64,000 nucleotides of DNA from Cristatella mucedo (GCA_009760855.2 WPIO01000011.1:1234001-1298000); one strand, 5' to 3'. Counted from the first letter of the stretch, positions 21,753 to 34,500 are shown. The notes: generated by a model from the sequence alone, not told the origin. Made by a program: numbers and translations.

Positions 21753-22132
21753 GATTCTCGCGGCCGCCGCCACGATCGAGCCGACGTTCGCTCTACTACC
21801 TGCGCCACGCGTCCTCCAGGCAGAGCGCGCGCGGCAGTGGCCGGCTGCTGGAGGTTCTCGCAGTGCGAGAGCATTCGAGATTGCGAGCCAAGCGCCGGCG
21901 GCGGCGGCGGCGGCTGCGCGAGGCTGGCGAATGATTTTTGAAGCGAGACGGGGCTGCGAGTGCGCGAGCGAGGGGCGAGCTGTTTTAAGCTGTTTGTTTG
22001 TTTCTAACTAGCCGGTGGCCGTCGCTCGCGCACGTCGCCGCCGCCGCCCGAGGCCTGCGGCGGCGCGGCGGCTCAGCCGCAGCTGCTCACCGCAGGGTTC
22101 CGCCGCTCGGCCAAGCCAACTGCCCAAACGCG

Positions 22133-22186
22133 CACTCCGCCTCCCACCACTCCGCCTCCCACCACTCCGCCTCCCACCACTCCGCC
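22133..22186. repeat. ~16-bp tandem repeat in GC-rich island
   Basis: Three and a half copies of a unit CACTCCGCCTCCCAC. The surrounding GC-rich DNA (21.76-22.9 kb) has open frames on both strands, but no recognisable protein. Confidence 0.8.
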
Positions 22187-22819
22187 GCCGCCGTCACCGC
22201 TGCCACCGCCTCTCATCAGTCGCCGCATGCGGCCTGACGACGCCGGTGTGGGCGCGGTGGAGGAGGCGTGTGAGTTTCGATCGCGTACCGCAGGTGCAGC
22301 GGCCTCTGGCGGCTGCTTCTGCGTCAAAATAATAAACACCCGGCTGGCCGTGTGCAGGCACGCGAAAAGCAGAAAAATGCTCAGCGAAACGGTCCAAGGA
22401 CAGCGGCGCACGACAGACGTTTGGTCGGGCGACGGCGATCGCGAGCTACTTAGCGTGCCAGTGGACGAGAGGAGAGAACAGCTCGCCGCCACGCGCGGGC
22501 GCGCGCGGGACGACGGCAGATGACGTGGCGGTGGAATCAAGACAGCGAGCGAATGAGGCAGAGTCAGTGGCCCTCACAAATTTCGCTGCGGTTTCCTTTG
22601 GAAAAAAGCGAGACACGTCCGTCTGGCCTCAGAACTTGAACTCGGGCCTCCTGGCTTCGCAGCGGACGAGTCCGTGAATAACTGCCCCACCTGACCCGTA
22701 GCGTCACCCGGCTGGTGGCGCAAGACGCGGTCCGGTTCGCACGAAAATCGCCACCGGGACGACCGAGGCCCGATGGGCCCGATTAGAGGATGCGTCGGCG
22801 AATGGCGAAGACGTGTGGC

Positions 22820-22848
22820 GACGGCGGCGGCGGCGGCGGCGGCGGCGG
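22820..22848. repeat. (GGC)n trinucleotide tract
   Basis: About ten GGC units. They read as poly-Gly or poly-Ala depending on frame, with no supporting gene context. Confidence 0.85.
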
Positions 22849-22989
22849 TGCCAGATGGTCGCAGATCAAGCTCATCGAGATGGGAGTACAGAGCGGGCGT
22901 ACTGGCGGCCTTCCGGTCGCGGGTCTGCTCAAGCTGAGCGACACTCCTCTGGAGCAACGTGAATTTGGCTGTCGGCATCGAGTCTTCTT

Positions 22990-25500
22990 TGGTTTCATGG
23001 GGTGACATACATATGCACGACGTTTTAGTAATAAAAATAATAATGATGATAAAAAAATAATAATGACAGCGAAGCGAGTCCACAGGCTCGCTCGACGTAA
23101 TCATGCTATCGCATAATTACTCATATATACTAGGCGTGCAGTAGCCCCGCAGCCAGCCTTCGATCTAGAAATATTCTATTATTTTGTTATTATTATTATT
23201 ATTTTTATATTAATATTATATTGATATTCTATGCTGCATTCTTAGACATCGCGTGCTAAACCTTGGTCTGCAAGGAGAACAGCCAGCCGTAGGAAGGGGC
23301 CACTTCCGGTCATTACGAGGGAGCTTTAGCCCTTGTCAGGCCCTCCTCCTACGGCCTCGTGTACACGCGAGCTCGCGCATAGTTTACTTGTACGAAGTAC
23401 TACACCGGTATAAATGCGTGCATATATATATTTTCGTATTTAAACTAGATTAGTGAGTGAGTCCATCACAATCACACAGCGTTTTCGCTAGATTCTATTC
23501 AAATAATCACAGTTCAGGAATGCTTGAGCTAGAGTAACACACAATAACGCATCACAATAACATGACCGTCCGGAAACGAACGTTTACTCGTTAATTAATC
23601 AGTGAATTGCGTACAAAGCACCTGTGTTGCAGTACAAGACGAGTTAAAGAAATGTAATTAAATTTTGTGCAGTTTTAGTTAAAGAATTCCTTTTTCATTT
23701 TGCTCGACGGTAGACAGGCTGCTTTTTTTGCCGTTTCTACAGTTTCCCGTGGTTGCTGGGCTCGAATTCGATATCACTGCAGCATGGCGGCGAGCGAGTC
23801 GCTCTCAGCTCTTTTTCTGCCTCCGTCTCTCAAGCATGTTGAAAACGGCGTCAAAACGTTCACCATTCGGAAACGAGGAAGCAACCCGGAAAACCTCAAG
23901 TGCCCTTATCCAAGATACGCGGCGGCAAGTGCCGATACGGCGGTCGGATGACGGCTACCAGATTTATGCAAAAACTACGGACAAGAAATCACGGACATTG
24001 TGAATGGACAAGCTTAATTAATTATGCTAACTTTTCATGCAAATTTTTCCCATCATACTTGCTTGGCTGAAATTGTAAATATGTCAATATCGTGCAAAAT
24101 AAAATCGAACGTGCGTCCACCCGTCCGTGCCTCCTCACGATGGCAAGCTTCAAGGGACTATTGAGTAAAATTGCATAATTTTTATTGCAACAACCATGTG
24201 TCTGCAAGAAAGAAAAGTGTCTCAAGCTGTGATCAGTGTTATGATCTTCAAAAGGTTTGCAAGAGATTTATTCAATAGGGCCAGAATCTGGCCGCACTGT
24301 GGCTGGAGAGGAGAAGAACTTGCTTATTCTGAGATGGGGCGGAGGCTGCGGAGGAAGAGACCACGTGGGTGGGGGGGCGGGGGAGTAAAGCACTTTTTTC
24401 GCAAGGGTTCCCCAAGGGCGCGAAGCTGTAATAGCATGTTTACTGTAAATACGCGCACCGAAAACTTACCTACGCATATTAGTTACTCACCCGTCACAAT
24501 GACGAGTGGAGGCTTTGGCGTAAGTCTTCAATGCCTTCAAGAACATCAAAGAAATTAACACTAGATACTTGCGGCTCCTTAACCTATCACCAAAACATCC
24601 AAAGATTTGCAAAAAGTAAACTTCTGATTATTACTAACGGTAGCTGCTGTTCACTAACAGTTCGGTACACATTCCCACGGTATTTCTCTATATTGCCTGC
24701 GACCATTATTGCCGGGGTTACATCATGCTAGCAAAAAAGCCGTGGAAATTATACCGGAGGAAACCCAAGGGATGATACCAAGGTTGGAGGGTCGTATTCA
24801 TTCCAAGGTAAAACACTTGAAGCTATTCCCGAGAATAATTATTTTAATTAACTTGGAAAATTCTTCAAAATAATTTAAGAAATTGTTCGCTAAAATTATT
24901 GTTCATGGTTGATCATTCAAAAACACATGCAAGCTAAACTCGAAGGAAAAGAGACGGAAGACGACACCTACCTTAAAATAAATAGCGACTGCATTACAAA
25001 AAGAGCACAGGATGCCTTCACGAGAATCTACATTCGGTCGCCCCCGACTTGTAAAGCTCGCAGGTGAAGCTTTCGTGTAGCTTTTAAAATAACGCTACGG
25101 GAGCTGGAACTATTTACGCAAGCTGAAAAGAAAAATTAATCTGAAATCAAATCCGTATACTAAATGTATTTATGGTGCATTTTAAAAGGACTTCAAACTG
25201 CTTACAGTGGCATCAGCAGCTGATAGCTAGCCGTAAGTAAGTTTTCACCGAGAGAACCGTGCACCGCTCGCCACAGGAAGTTTCAGGAAGCAGCTACGCG
25301 CGCATGCACCGGCCAGCCTAAAACTGAACGTGCGCAACGTCTGTGGAACGCTGAGCTATAAGATCTGCTTACCCTGCTACGCCTGCTCCGCAGCGCCGTC
25401 ATCATTAAGCCGAATAATCCCTAAGAGACCCTTTCAAAAATTACTATGCTGAGTAACCCCTTACAAACCCTTTAAAATTCACGACTCTTATGTATATATA
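22990..25500. other. AT-rich intergenic, nothing recognised
   Basis: Short A/T-rich microsatellites lie at 23025-23065 and 23180-23225. A frame beginning ATGGCGGCGAGCGAGTCG (23784) gives a short alanine/serine-rich peptide of about 55 residues with no recognisable homologue. It could be a first exon but I cannot support it. Confidence 0.4.
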
Positions 25501-25506
25501 TACATA

Positions 25507-25544
25507 CAAATGAATTATATATATATATATATATAATTCATTTG
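25507..25544. repeat. perfect 38-bp AT-rich palindrome
   Basis: CAAATGAATTATA and its exact complement flank a (TA)n core, with no unpaired bases over 38 bp. It sits at the tail end of the antisense SINE that follows, whose tail also supplies the CAAATG half. Confidence 0.9.
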
Positions 25545-25665
25545 CATAGTGCCCTAAGATAACTCAATCTCTGTTCAGGCGCTTCATATATGCCAAGGGG
25601 CTCGAGCTCACGACGTCGGCCAGACCTTGGTCGGAGCGAGCGCACCTTAACCGCTGGACCGAACC
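25530..25665 (-). mobile_element. tRNA-headed SINE with LINE-like tail (type B), antisense
   Basis: On the minus strand: GGTCCAGCGGTTAAGGTGCG (A box), GACCAAGGTCTGGCCGACG, GTGAGCTCGAGCCCC (B-box position), then AGCGCCTGAACAGAGATTGA and GTTATCTTAGGGCACTATGC. That tail resembles the family 1 LINE end. The best match in the window is 40750-40897. Confidence 0.78.
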
Positions 25666-26574
25666 TTAATCTGAGTACGGAGGGCCTCTTAAACCGCATT
25701 GGATTATTTCACTATCCTCAAGTTCATCGCAGCACGGAGAACCTGTCGCAACAGAGGTGGAGCTGGAACTCTTCCAAGACGGTCCATTCAAAGGATCCCA
25801 ACATTACGCCGGAGCGGCGCCGGCTCGAGGCGCTGGTTCGAGGCGCTGGCAGCATAGTTTTTCGTATGGATCAGGCGAGGACAGCTACTCGATACTGATC
25901 CTATATTGACATTAGTTATCTCGGCCCTTGAACAGCTTAATGGAGGAAGTGGTTAATTTGATTCTGCCTTTTGGCTCCGGCGTCCGGCGTCCGGCATCCG
26001 GCGAGAAGCTCGGACAGCCTGATGCCCGCCTGACGTAGAAAGCTGCATTCGTATTGGGGAGGAGAATTTCTGGCGGGAAGTCACAGATTGCCCGATATCG
26101 TCCTTCCCACTCCGCGAGGAACGACTTAACGACATATAAAATAAATCTTAAGACCCCGCCGGAAGTTGCTCTTTCTACGAGCACCGTCCTGTACGTGCTC
26201 GCGTTCGTTGAAGGAATTTTATTATCACGAATGAGTTAATTTCACAGGCTTCATTTTAAGCCCACGTAAAGTGTCTAGAAAGAGAAATGGTTCTTTTGGA
26301 AACTCTGCAGGAAAATTACTTTTTTTGCAAGACCAATTTCTCCTAAACGGTTAAAGATTAAGGCAGTGCAGTTTCATGATCCTAAAACTCCGTCTGAGCA
26401 CAATTTCCAATATGATTTGTGAAAACCACTGAGCCAGCCCCACAGTTGGCACACCGAATGTCCCTTACGAAACGCGGCAAACCATTACCCGTCTGTTCAC
26501 CGAACCTTCATAAGACAATGTAAGAGCGCGGCTTCTTAGAATAGCTCCAAAGTGACGCGCGACGTAGCAATTAC

Positions 26575-27545
26575 AATAATAATAATGCATTTTTAAAGCG
26601 TTCTCAGAGAACTCAAACTCTTTCTAAGCACTTTACATTTGCTGCAAAGGAAGCATGATCGAATGGCTGGCGGTAGCATGCTCAATGAACAACAAGCATA
26701 ACGTGGTTAGAGGTGACTTGCACAGGGTCAAAATGCAAGTATGGTTAGTGGCAACAAGCACAGTGTCAGCACGCATAAGCACATACAGGACGAATCACAC
26801 GGACCAACTAAATGCTATAATAAATAAATTTGTTTTGATTTTTTTTTAAATGTAGACAAATCAGGAGATGTCGTGACGCAAGTCGAGAGTGAATCCCAGG
26901 CTTTGGGAGCATACGAACTAAAGGAACGGTCTCCAAAGAACATGCAATCTGTACGAGGTAGAGTAGGGTAAACTGTTAAATTTTGAAAAGTGTGTGCTAC
27001 GATGCTTAGCCTGGTGGGGGAGTAAATCTGATAGCTGTAGGCTGGGGCCAAAGGATGAAGGGACCTAAAAGTGAGTGACAAAATCTTGAAGTCGATACGT
27101 TGCTTGCCTGGGAGCCAGAGCAGGTCGGCGAGAAGTGGCAACTTCAACGCTCACGACAGATAAGCCTAGCTGCACAGTTTTACAACAGCTGTAAGCACCT
27201 GAGTGCCCAGGCCGATAGGCGTGCAAGCAGTGAGTTACAGAAGTCAAGACAGGATGTCACAAATGCACGGACCGTCTTAGATGTGATATCCCTGTCCCAA
27301 CAAGCCCGAGTTTTAGCAATGTTCATGTAGCTTAAGCTAGACAAACTTGACTGTGGAGCTGATGTGGTCGTCTAATGAAAGGTCACTTTGGAACAGAACA
27401 CCTAAATTTTGTGCACATTAAACAGGAGAAATGCTGGCAGAGCCGATTGCGAGCGTTAAACTTGACAATTTCTAGATCACACTTGGTTTTGCATAATTAA
27501 TAGGTTGGTTTTATCACCATTCAATCATTTCCAGATTGTGACTGA
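26575..27545 (-). mobile_element. LINE family 1, antisense copy (RT thumb to 3' tail)
   Basis: Starts with the antisense tail (TAATAATAATGC at 26575), then the 3' UTR, the C-terminal block FGDRSFSSYAPKAW (about 26930), the thumb LLWLPGKQRIDFKILSL (about 27100) and the upstream RT region to about 27545. Interrupted by stops. Confidence 0.86.
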
Positions 27546-28189
27546 TACTCAGTATTCGTGGTTCCTGAATTGTAATGGCTCAGAACTGATTGTGTGCTAA
27601 TCTACGGCTGATGCCGCATGAATGCCGGTGCCGCGTGGTAGTCAGTCTGATTCCAGACTCGGCATTGGCATTTGAGCTGGTAAGAGCTCCAGGCCGTGGA
27701 ACCGTTGGCGGACGTCATGACCGCTGTTGAACGCTCGTAACCCTCCGCTGCTATCAAATAGACATCTAAGCTATGGATACGGACTTGTTGTGTTAAGTTA
27801 TGAGCGCTCTTTATCGGTGCAACATTATTAGGAAACATGTGGAATATCGTAGCACAAAGGCCCTTCCGTGATCGGTTCGCCCTTGAGTAGCTTCTCCGAA
27901 GGAAGACCGGGTTCTCAAAAGCATGGCTCTGAAGGACAAGGTTTGCCACTGGTAAAATACACTGCCAGAGTCTCTGCCAAACGACCGGAATTGTCGTAAG
28001 CCAAAACACTACGAGTAGATGGCTTAACGAGCAAGGACTGAATGCGCTGGTGGCCAGTTGCAAGCCGCTTTTGACTGTGAGCACAAAAAAGCAAGAAAGT
28101 GGCAGTCGTAGTAGACTGTGCAAGAGAAAGTCATAATGTATTGTGGCATGGCGCCCTCAGCGAAGAGCGTAATCTCGTTTTGGGAGATG
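27546..28189. other. unassigned sequence before gypsy pol remnant
   Basis: The minus frame 28123-27602 is open for 173 codons, but nothing in it is recognisable and the composition is not gene-like. The 5' half of the RT domain expected for the adjacent gypsy fragment is absent here. Confidence 0.4.
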
Positions 28190-29999
28190 CAGTGCAAGTG
28201 AGTAGCAGAAGTGTGGGTTTTCGCACATACTATTGGCGTTTTGTGAAGGAGTTTGCTTCCATAGCTGTACCCCCCCACCAGCACATTACGGGAAATGGTG
28301 TACAGTTTGAATGGTCGGCAGCGGCCGACGTCGCATTCGAACACTTGAATCGAGCATTAGCGACTGTGCCTGTTCTGAAGTTTCCGGACCTGTTGTTTCC
28401 TCATTTATTGGTCTTCGACGCTAGCTATTGCGGGATTGGTTGGCTGCTGTCCCAGTCTTAGGATGGGCACGAGTAATTGGCGGCTTTTTTCAGCAAGGTC
28501 CTGAGCGGTGAAGAGAAGAACTACTGTGTCACGTGGAAGGAATTTTATGTCATTATAAAAAGTCTAAGAAATTTCCATCCGTACTTGTATGGGACATGGT
28601 TTTCACGATCAGCACTGACCATGCGGCTCTGAAATGGCTTCGCACACTGAAAGACCCAGAGGGACAGCTTTCTCAGTAGGATGAAAAATTAGACCAATAT
28701 GATTAAGAGATACAGCATGGAGCTGGAACTGCTCGTGGGAGCGCCGTCAGCTTAAGTCGCAGACCTTGTGCTGTTGAGTGCAAATACTGCCTGAGTAAGG
28801 AAGGAGATCAAGGTATTGCAGTATGCTACCAGAGTTGAAGGTTGAAGAGGATGCAGAGACATCTGATGGGAGATCTGGCAGCAGGACAACAAAGCAGGAC
28901 AACAAAGCAGGACAACAAAGCAGGACAGCAAAGCAGGAAAAACAAAGCAGGAAAAACAAAGCAGGACAACAAAACAGGACAACAAAAGCAGGACAACAAA
29001 GCAGGACAGCAAAGCAGGAAAAACAAAGCAGGAAAAACAAAGCAGGACAACAAAACAGGACAACAAAAGCAGGACAACAAAACAGGACAACAAAGCAGGA
29101 CAACAAAGACCTGCAGCCACTGATGCGGTGGTTACGAGAAACCAGGTCGTACCCGGCGCGGGAGAAGCTCTCGCCGCATAGCAAAAGAAAATCACCACAA
29201 AGTATTAATGGTCGCAATGGGACTTGCTTAGACGCCTGCGACTGCTGGGCGGCAGTGGGTGTCGCCAAATGGCCTGATAACAACATGGCCAACCGTGGTA
29301 CCTCGGAAAGTTCGGCCCATAGTTAAGACTGAAGCGCACGACGAGCTGCCCACAGATGGACACGCGGGGTTAGAAAGATTCTGAGACATCTGAGGCAGCA
29401 TTTCTATTGGATTAGCATGCTTAGCGATATAGGAGAGAGAGAGAGTGGTGCAAAACGTGTCGGACATGTTGTGCCAAGATGGGTGCCCAGGGTGCAACCC
29501 AGGGTGCATCATTGCAGCTTTTTATGGTGGGCGCTCCGACGGAGCGAGCTGTTGATACGGCCAAGCCTTTAGCTACCACTGAGCAGGGCAAGAGATACAT
29601 CTGTGTTTTTATATATTACTTTACTAAGTGACACGAAGCTTACGAAAATCCTTACCAGGAGGCCACCACCCTTGCCAATGTTGCATCCGATTTCTTTTAT
29701 CGCTTTGCATGCCTGAGGAATTGAATTCTGATCGGGGCAGCAGTTTCAAAGCAACTGTTTTTTCTGAGTGCTGCAAGCTCTTTAGTATCCATTAAACATG
29801 GACTACGCTCGTACATCCTCAGTCGGATGGTCTAATGAAGCGCTATTATTTCAGGCTAGCGAAAAGTACTTCAGGATACTTTAGCAAAATCAGTACGATT
29901 GTGATCTTTTGTTTTCTCGCCCTTTTGCGTAGCGTTCAGCTGAATATGAGTCTACAGTGCTCACTCCAGCAAGATCAATGAATGGTAAGGAACTGAGGT
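28190..29999 (+). pseudogene. Ty3/gypsy retrotransposon pol remnant: RT end, RNase H, integrase core
   Basis: In order, with frame changes: the RT connection block (TYYWRFVKEFA at ~28225), FEWSAAADVAFEHL (~28305) and VFDASYCGIGWLLSQ (~28410), which together are the RT/RNase H start of Ty3/gypsy. Then an RNase H region (about 28500-28800, LRNFHPYLYG). A 13-bp tandem repeat block is inserted at 28880-29110. Next come the integrase zinc-finger region (about 29330-29480), the central domain (GKRYICVFIYYFTK at ~29590; ELNSDRGSSF at ~29722) and the last core block near 29985. Stops and frameshifts are frequent, so it is dead. The RT palm with the YxDD box, everything upstream of it and the integrase C-terminus are missing. 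An antisense LINE tail begins at 30000, where the match ends. Confidence 0.85.
28880..29110. repeat. 13-bp minisatellite inside gypsy pol
   Basis: Repeats of a 13-14-bp unit CAGGACAACAAAG with variants CAGGACAGCAAAG and CAGGAAAAACAAAG. A higher-order unit of 81 bp is visible (the GGACAGC variant recurs at 28921 and 29002). The repeat lies between the RNase H and integrase parts. The reading frame of 28823-29326 stays open across it, and the opposite strand is open too, because of the unit sequence. Confidence 0.93.
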
Positions 30000-30100
30000 T
30001 GTAGTAATAATATTAATAATAATAATAATACATTTGATATTGCGCTCACAGAAAACTCAAAGCTATTTCTAGCCACTTTACATTGGCTGCAAAGGTTACC
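30000..30100 (-). mobile_element. LINE family 1 tail, antisense
   Basis: A TAATAATAATAATACATTTGAT run, then the antisense tail (CACTTTACATTGGCTGCAAAGG). It lies between the pol remnant and the first LTR-like repeat. Confidence 0.78.
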
Positions 30101-31264
30101 GGTAGATATGCTGACAGGAATGCCACCCTTTGAATGAACAGGCAGCTTATTTTCGATCTGAGCTCTCGGATTTCGGCTGCATGTATCGTCGCGCGTATCA
30201 GTCGCTCGTGTAATTACTATTCTCAGTATTCTTAGTTACTGAGTTTATGAATATTCGTCGATCGATGGTTTCGGTCACAGCTGTTGGCCGCTGTAAATTT
30301 TCTGTGGCTGCACGAAGCGAAAATACCCGGATTCAACTGTTCAGCGCGATTTCAAGTTTGCCTGTGATATGCATGAGGCGTAATAGTCATCGCTTGCAGC
30401 AAGCTTCGAGGTGCTGCGTTCTGGCCTGACAGCGCGTCAATCGAAAACGACGATTTGCAGTATTAAATGCACGATCTCTATGGTCATAATAACTATGTTG
30501 AATCATGGCTCTGGCGACCTTGCTTGCAAGCTGTATAGAGCACCGAAACGCGATCCTATTTTATTGCTAATCTTTATGGTTTTTTGATTTATTCTTTTGG
30601 CTTTGTGAGGACACCCGTTCGATTGATGTGCGCGGCTTTCTTACCTCGCTTGTCTAAGAATGGTATGGTTGAGATTGAGCCCTCAGCGGCCGGCGTAAAT
30701 TTGCTTTTATAGCGGCAACGATATTCTTGCTTTGTCCATGTTTGGACCATTGAGCTGCGATTGAAGCCTAGCTATGAGTGGCTCATGCGTGCATGTATTT
30801 CTTGAAACAATGACCAAGGGATTCTTTCTTTATTAGCGTGAGATTAAGTCCTGAGTACACTTTCTTTCATTGGTAGAGTGGTTCTGCCAGATTTGTTTGC
30901 ATCGTGGGATTTTGTTAATTTATGCTAGGGAAATTTCGTGGTAGTCGAAAGTGGCAATTTTTTCATGGATTAAATAATAATAATAAATAAATGAACAAGC
31001 CGTTTTGCTCTGTTATGAGTACAGAAGCTAGAAACTACGGGATGTGTTCAATTTCGGACGAGTTTTAACCCGAGCTACGAGGTCCCAGCGAACTCCTCGT
31101 GTCGTCGCTTGAGATGATGCTCGTTCGTTCTTCGTATCATTGAAACTGCAGCAATGCGTGAGATTAAAGAATTTGCTTCGATCATTTGGTGCCTCACCTG
31201 TCTTTGCACGGAAATAATGACAGTTATCAACTCTCTGGGGTCAGTTCAATGACGGTGCCTTCGA

Positions 31265-31305
<41 letters not shown>

Positions 31306-32056
31306 TACGAGCTTAGACGACCCTTGATATCTAGCGATAGAAGAAGGCACGATACAATACAGACAATACAACCACCGTCATGAGAACAGCTTCATTCCAG
31401 CACCGCGCCGGCTTCGAGCTCGAATCGACAACCCGGACAACATCTGGAGGCTACAAGCTCAAATGGTTCTGCCACAGGCACTACGAGTCTGTGAGCAATC
31501 AAATGTCCGTGGACGGACATATTTTGATGGAGGGCATAGTGCAATGTACCATGATTATGGACGATGAGCAAGACAGCCGAACCTCGATTACGAACAATGA
31601 GCTTTGCCGCTGAATTAGAACCAAGCGCTTATGAGATAGCCGAGATAAGCCGAGGCCTACGAGCGTGATGTATAATGATGTATGAAACTGGTCATTGTCT
31701 GACTTGTTACCTGGCTATTACATAAGACCTGGGCCTGACCGCAGTCGCGCTCTCTCTCTCTCTCTCTCTCTCTTGGAGCAACGGTCTGCCGGTCGGCGAG
31801 TCAGAGCGCTGAGCTGGAGAGATGCTGTAGAGCCTGTTAGCCTGAGTCGGCTGAAAGTAACCTATCGTATCGGCCGTAACATACAGGCTATTGTTGAGCT
31901 TTTTCCAATAAGTGTTTTTGTTAGTGCTGCATTTAGAATAATGAGCGCTGTCTTTTTATTGTCGGCGTACTGCGAGCTTTAGGTCTTTGAAAATTGCACG
32001 CGCTGTAACGCTATCAAGCGAGCTGGTTTCGCGGTCATTTAAATTTAATTCTTTAT
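30101..32056 (+). mobile_element. probable left LTR of the gypsy element
   Basis: Sequence here is collinear with 35170-36945 over several blocks: GCTAATCTTTA-GGTT (30568/35586), GAGTGGCTC (30776/35792), GTGAGATTAAGTCCTGA (30839/35850), GGCACTACGAGTCTGTGAGCAA (about 31478/36558) and GAGGGCATAGTG-AATG (about 31533/36615). Blocks are separated by indels such as (TA)n at 31269-31290 and (CT)n at 31749-31772. Downstream, TGGCACCTGCTGGCAAGT at about 32060 begins with TGG and has the position of a tRNA primer-binding site, just before gag. Exact LTR ends (TG...CA) are not clear to me. Confidence 0.5.
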
Positions 32057-32079
32057 CGTGGCACCTGCTGGCAAGTGCT

Positions 32080-32790
32080 CGCGTTTAAAAGAAGCTAAAG
32101 CGCATCAGTTTATCACAATATTTACAGTACAACATTTAGCGGGTCCCTGTGTGATTCGTCCTTTGTATTCTTATGCGTATAGACTCTATGCATGCTGCCA
32201 CTAACCGTATTGGCAAGTTGACCCTGTGCATGCCACCTCTAATCTTGTCATGCTTGCTGACATTTAGAATGCTATCACTAATCATTCGACTATCCAACAG
32301 TCTACGAATACCTCGTACAAACCTTAAATCCTTTGGAGACCGTGCATTTAGTTCGTATGCTCCCAAAGCCTGGAACTCCCTCCCGACCTGCGTCAGAACA
32401 TCCCCTGACCTGACCACATTTAAAAGGAACTTAAAAACACACCTATTTATGACAGCATATAGTGGGTCCCTGTGATTCGTCCTTCATGTGCTTATGCGTG
32501 CTGACACTGTGCATGCTGCCACTAACCACATTTGCATGCTGACCCTGTGCATGTCACCCCTAACCATATTATTCATTTTGTTTGTTTTTCAAGCATGATT
32601 TTACTTACCATTCAATTGCATTTCACTTTGCAGCAAATGTAAAGCGCCTAGAACGAGATTACGTTCTCTGAGAGCGCTTTATCAAGTGCATTATTATTAT
32701 TATTGTTATTATTGTATTTCTTTAACAGCATGTTTTAAGTGCCTAGAAATACATTAAGTTCTCTGAGTGCACTATGCAAATGTATTAATA
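32080..32790 (+). mobile_element. two nested LINE family 1 3' ends
   Basis: An outer copy (32080-32285 and 32711-32790) is split by an inner copy (about 32286-32710). The inner copy has the open C-terminal block FGDRAFSSYAPKAWNSLPT, then SPDLTTFKRNLKTHLF, and a complete 3' UTR and tail. The inner copy is one of the least decayed in the window. They separate the left LTR from gag. Confidence 0.85.
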
Positions 32791-34500
32791 AATGAATTTG
32801 GCTTATGTGCTGAAGGCTCGCTTTGGACGTGAAGCTGACTCGAACCGTTGTGGTAAAGAACTGTTAGTAAGGGCTTGGCGGAAGGGTGAGACACTAAACC
32901 AGCGGGCACTCGATATAGAGATTCTAGCGAAAATGGCGACCCCATCAGTCGAAGCAAAAGTGCTACTGCCTCTCAGCCCTGGATTCTTTATAGGGGCCCT
33001 GAACGATCCTTCTCTGAAGTAGTTTTACGCACTTTTAGGAAAATGACAAAATGCCCGATAACGTGTTATTAGGGGAAACTGAATTTGAGGAGAGTTGCAG
33101 ATGTCGTGGGTTTAATCATAGGAGAGGCTATGAAAACAAAGATGTGAGAGGAACAAACTTTGGATCGAATGCTCAGACGGGTTACGCTGCCCATGCAGTT
33201 CAGTCGCAAGACAGGAAGCCGCAAAATTGTTGTTTTAATTGCAATAAAGTAGGGCACATTCAACGGAAATGTAGAGTGCCTATGAGCTTTATGAAAGGGC
33301 CCTAGCCCAGGAGTTAACGTCCAGCCTCTAATGAGAGGGCTATGGACAGAATGACAAGATCCCATCCTTGACCCCAAGGAAAACAAGTTATCCTTGCCTT
33401 GAGCATGGCGAAATAGGTCTTTTTAGGAGACACCTCCCATATCTAAATCCGCGTCAGGGTGTGATAGCAATAGAGGATCGGAAAAGATTAGAGGTAGGTT
33501 GATGTCAGGAGACAGACAGCAACCACGTATGTGCTGTTAGTCCCACCATCAATAGTAAACAAAAAACCATCAATAGTATGCAGATACGCCAGAGTCCTTT
33601 TGGTGCAAGGGAAAATTAATGGAAAGTAATGCCGGCTTATAGTAGACACCGGCTCGGAGTTAAGATTTGTTAGCGTCAATCTCATGAGCTCTGACTGGAT
33701 GACTGAAGCTTCTAAGCGTTTGCGTGATGTCACGGGACACTGCACTAAAATGTGGGGCCTTAAGGAGGTTAAATTTAGTATTGATGGCAAGGCCGAATGT
33801 CACCAGATTTGTGTAGTCGACATGAATGACGCATGCATCTTGGGTTTAGATTGCATGATGCCCAGGGGGGGGGGCTAAAGTGAACCTCTGTGAGATGCAG
33901 TTTCAAGTCGGTGGGCGTCTTGTGAATCTAGAGGTCAGCGGGGCGGACAGTAATTGCATCGGAAGTTCGAGCTCAGTAATTATACCAGCTCGTTCAGAGC
34001 AGGTGGTTTGGTGTAAGACCTACCAAGTGTCAGAAGAGCCTTTCTTAATAATAGTGGGCGACGGTCTATCAGAGTTAGCACCCGGCTTGATCATGGGAGG
34101 GAGTCTAATTGCTTGATGCCGGTCATATAAGCAAACGCCTCTGACGAGCCATGGCTCCCCGAGCGGGAGTGGCCCTAGGAACATGTATTGAAGCACACGA
34201 AGCGGATGTCGTCATGGCTAGAGAAAATCTAGCTGTTTCCGCAGATGAAATGAAGCTGTGAGCTTAGGTAAAAGCACGCGATGTTGCTTTGCAACATGGC
34301 GACAGGGTTTGGCTTTATAACCCTCCGGGAAAGAAGCAGCTCTCAACCTGCAAAGCTGTCGAGCCCTTGCTGGGAAGGTCCGTATGCGGTTGAAACTCAG
34401 CTTTCAGATGTAACTTTTCATATTCGCTCTTAACTGCGGGCGAAAACTAAAACTTTGCACGCTAATCGCTTGTGGAAATACCATGGACCTTGTTATTTCA
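32791..34500 (+). pseudogene. Ty3/gypsy gag - protease - (deletion) - integrase C-terminus
   Basis: Gag C-terminal capsid-like sequence is at 32792-33022 (ARFGREAD...WRKGETLNQ). A CCHC zinc knuckle, CFNCNKVGHIQRKC, lies at 33231-33272. The protease active site VDTGSE is at 33642-33659 and its second hallmark ILGLDCM near 33837. A G-run at about 33865-33874 shifts the frame, and a second open stretch follows (33880-34116). At about 34205-34215 the sequence passes straight into the end of the integrase (ARENLAVSADEMK; HGDRVWLYNP near 34290). The whole RT, RNase H and integrase core are missing, so this is an internally deleted, inactive copy. Confidence 0.82.

Noticed and set aside
27602-28123. 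173-residue minus-strand frame as a gene
   Set aside because: No motif, no splice or promoter support, and it lies next to decayed retroelement sequence.
28747-29292. 181-residue Cys/Phe/Val-rich minus-strand frame that looks like a membrane protein
   Set aside because: It is the antisense of the 13-bp repeat in gypsy pol; the repeat unit is open in several frames.
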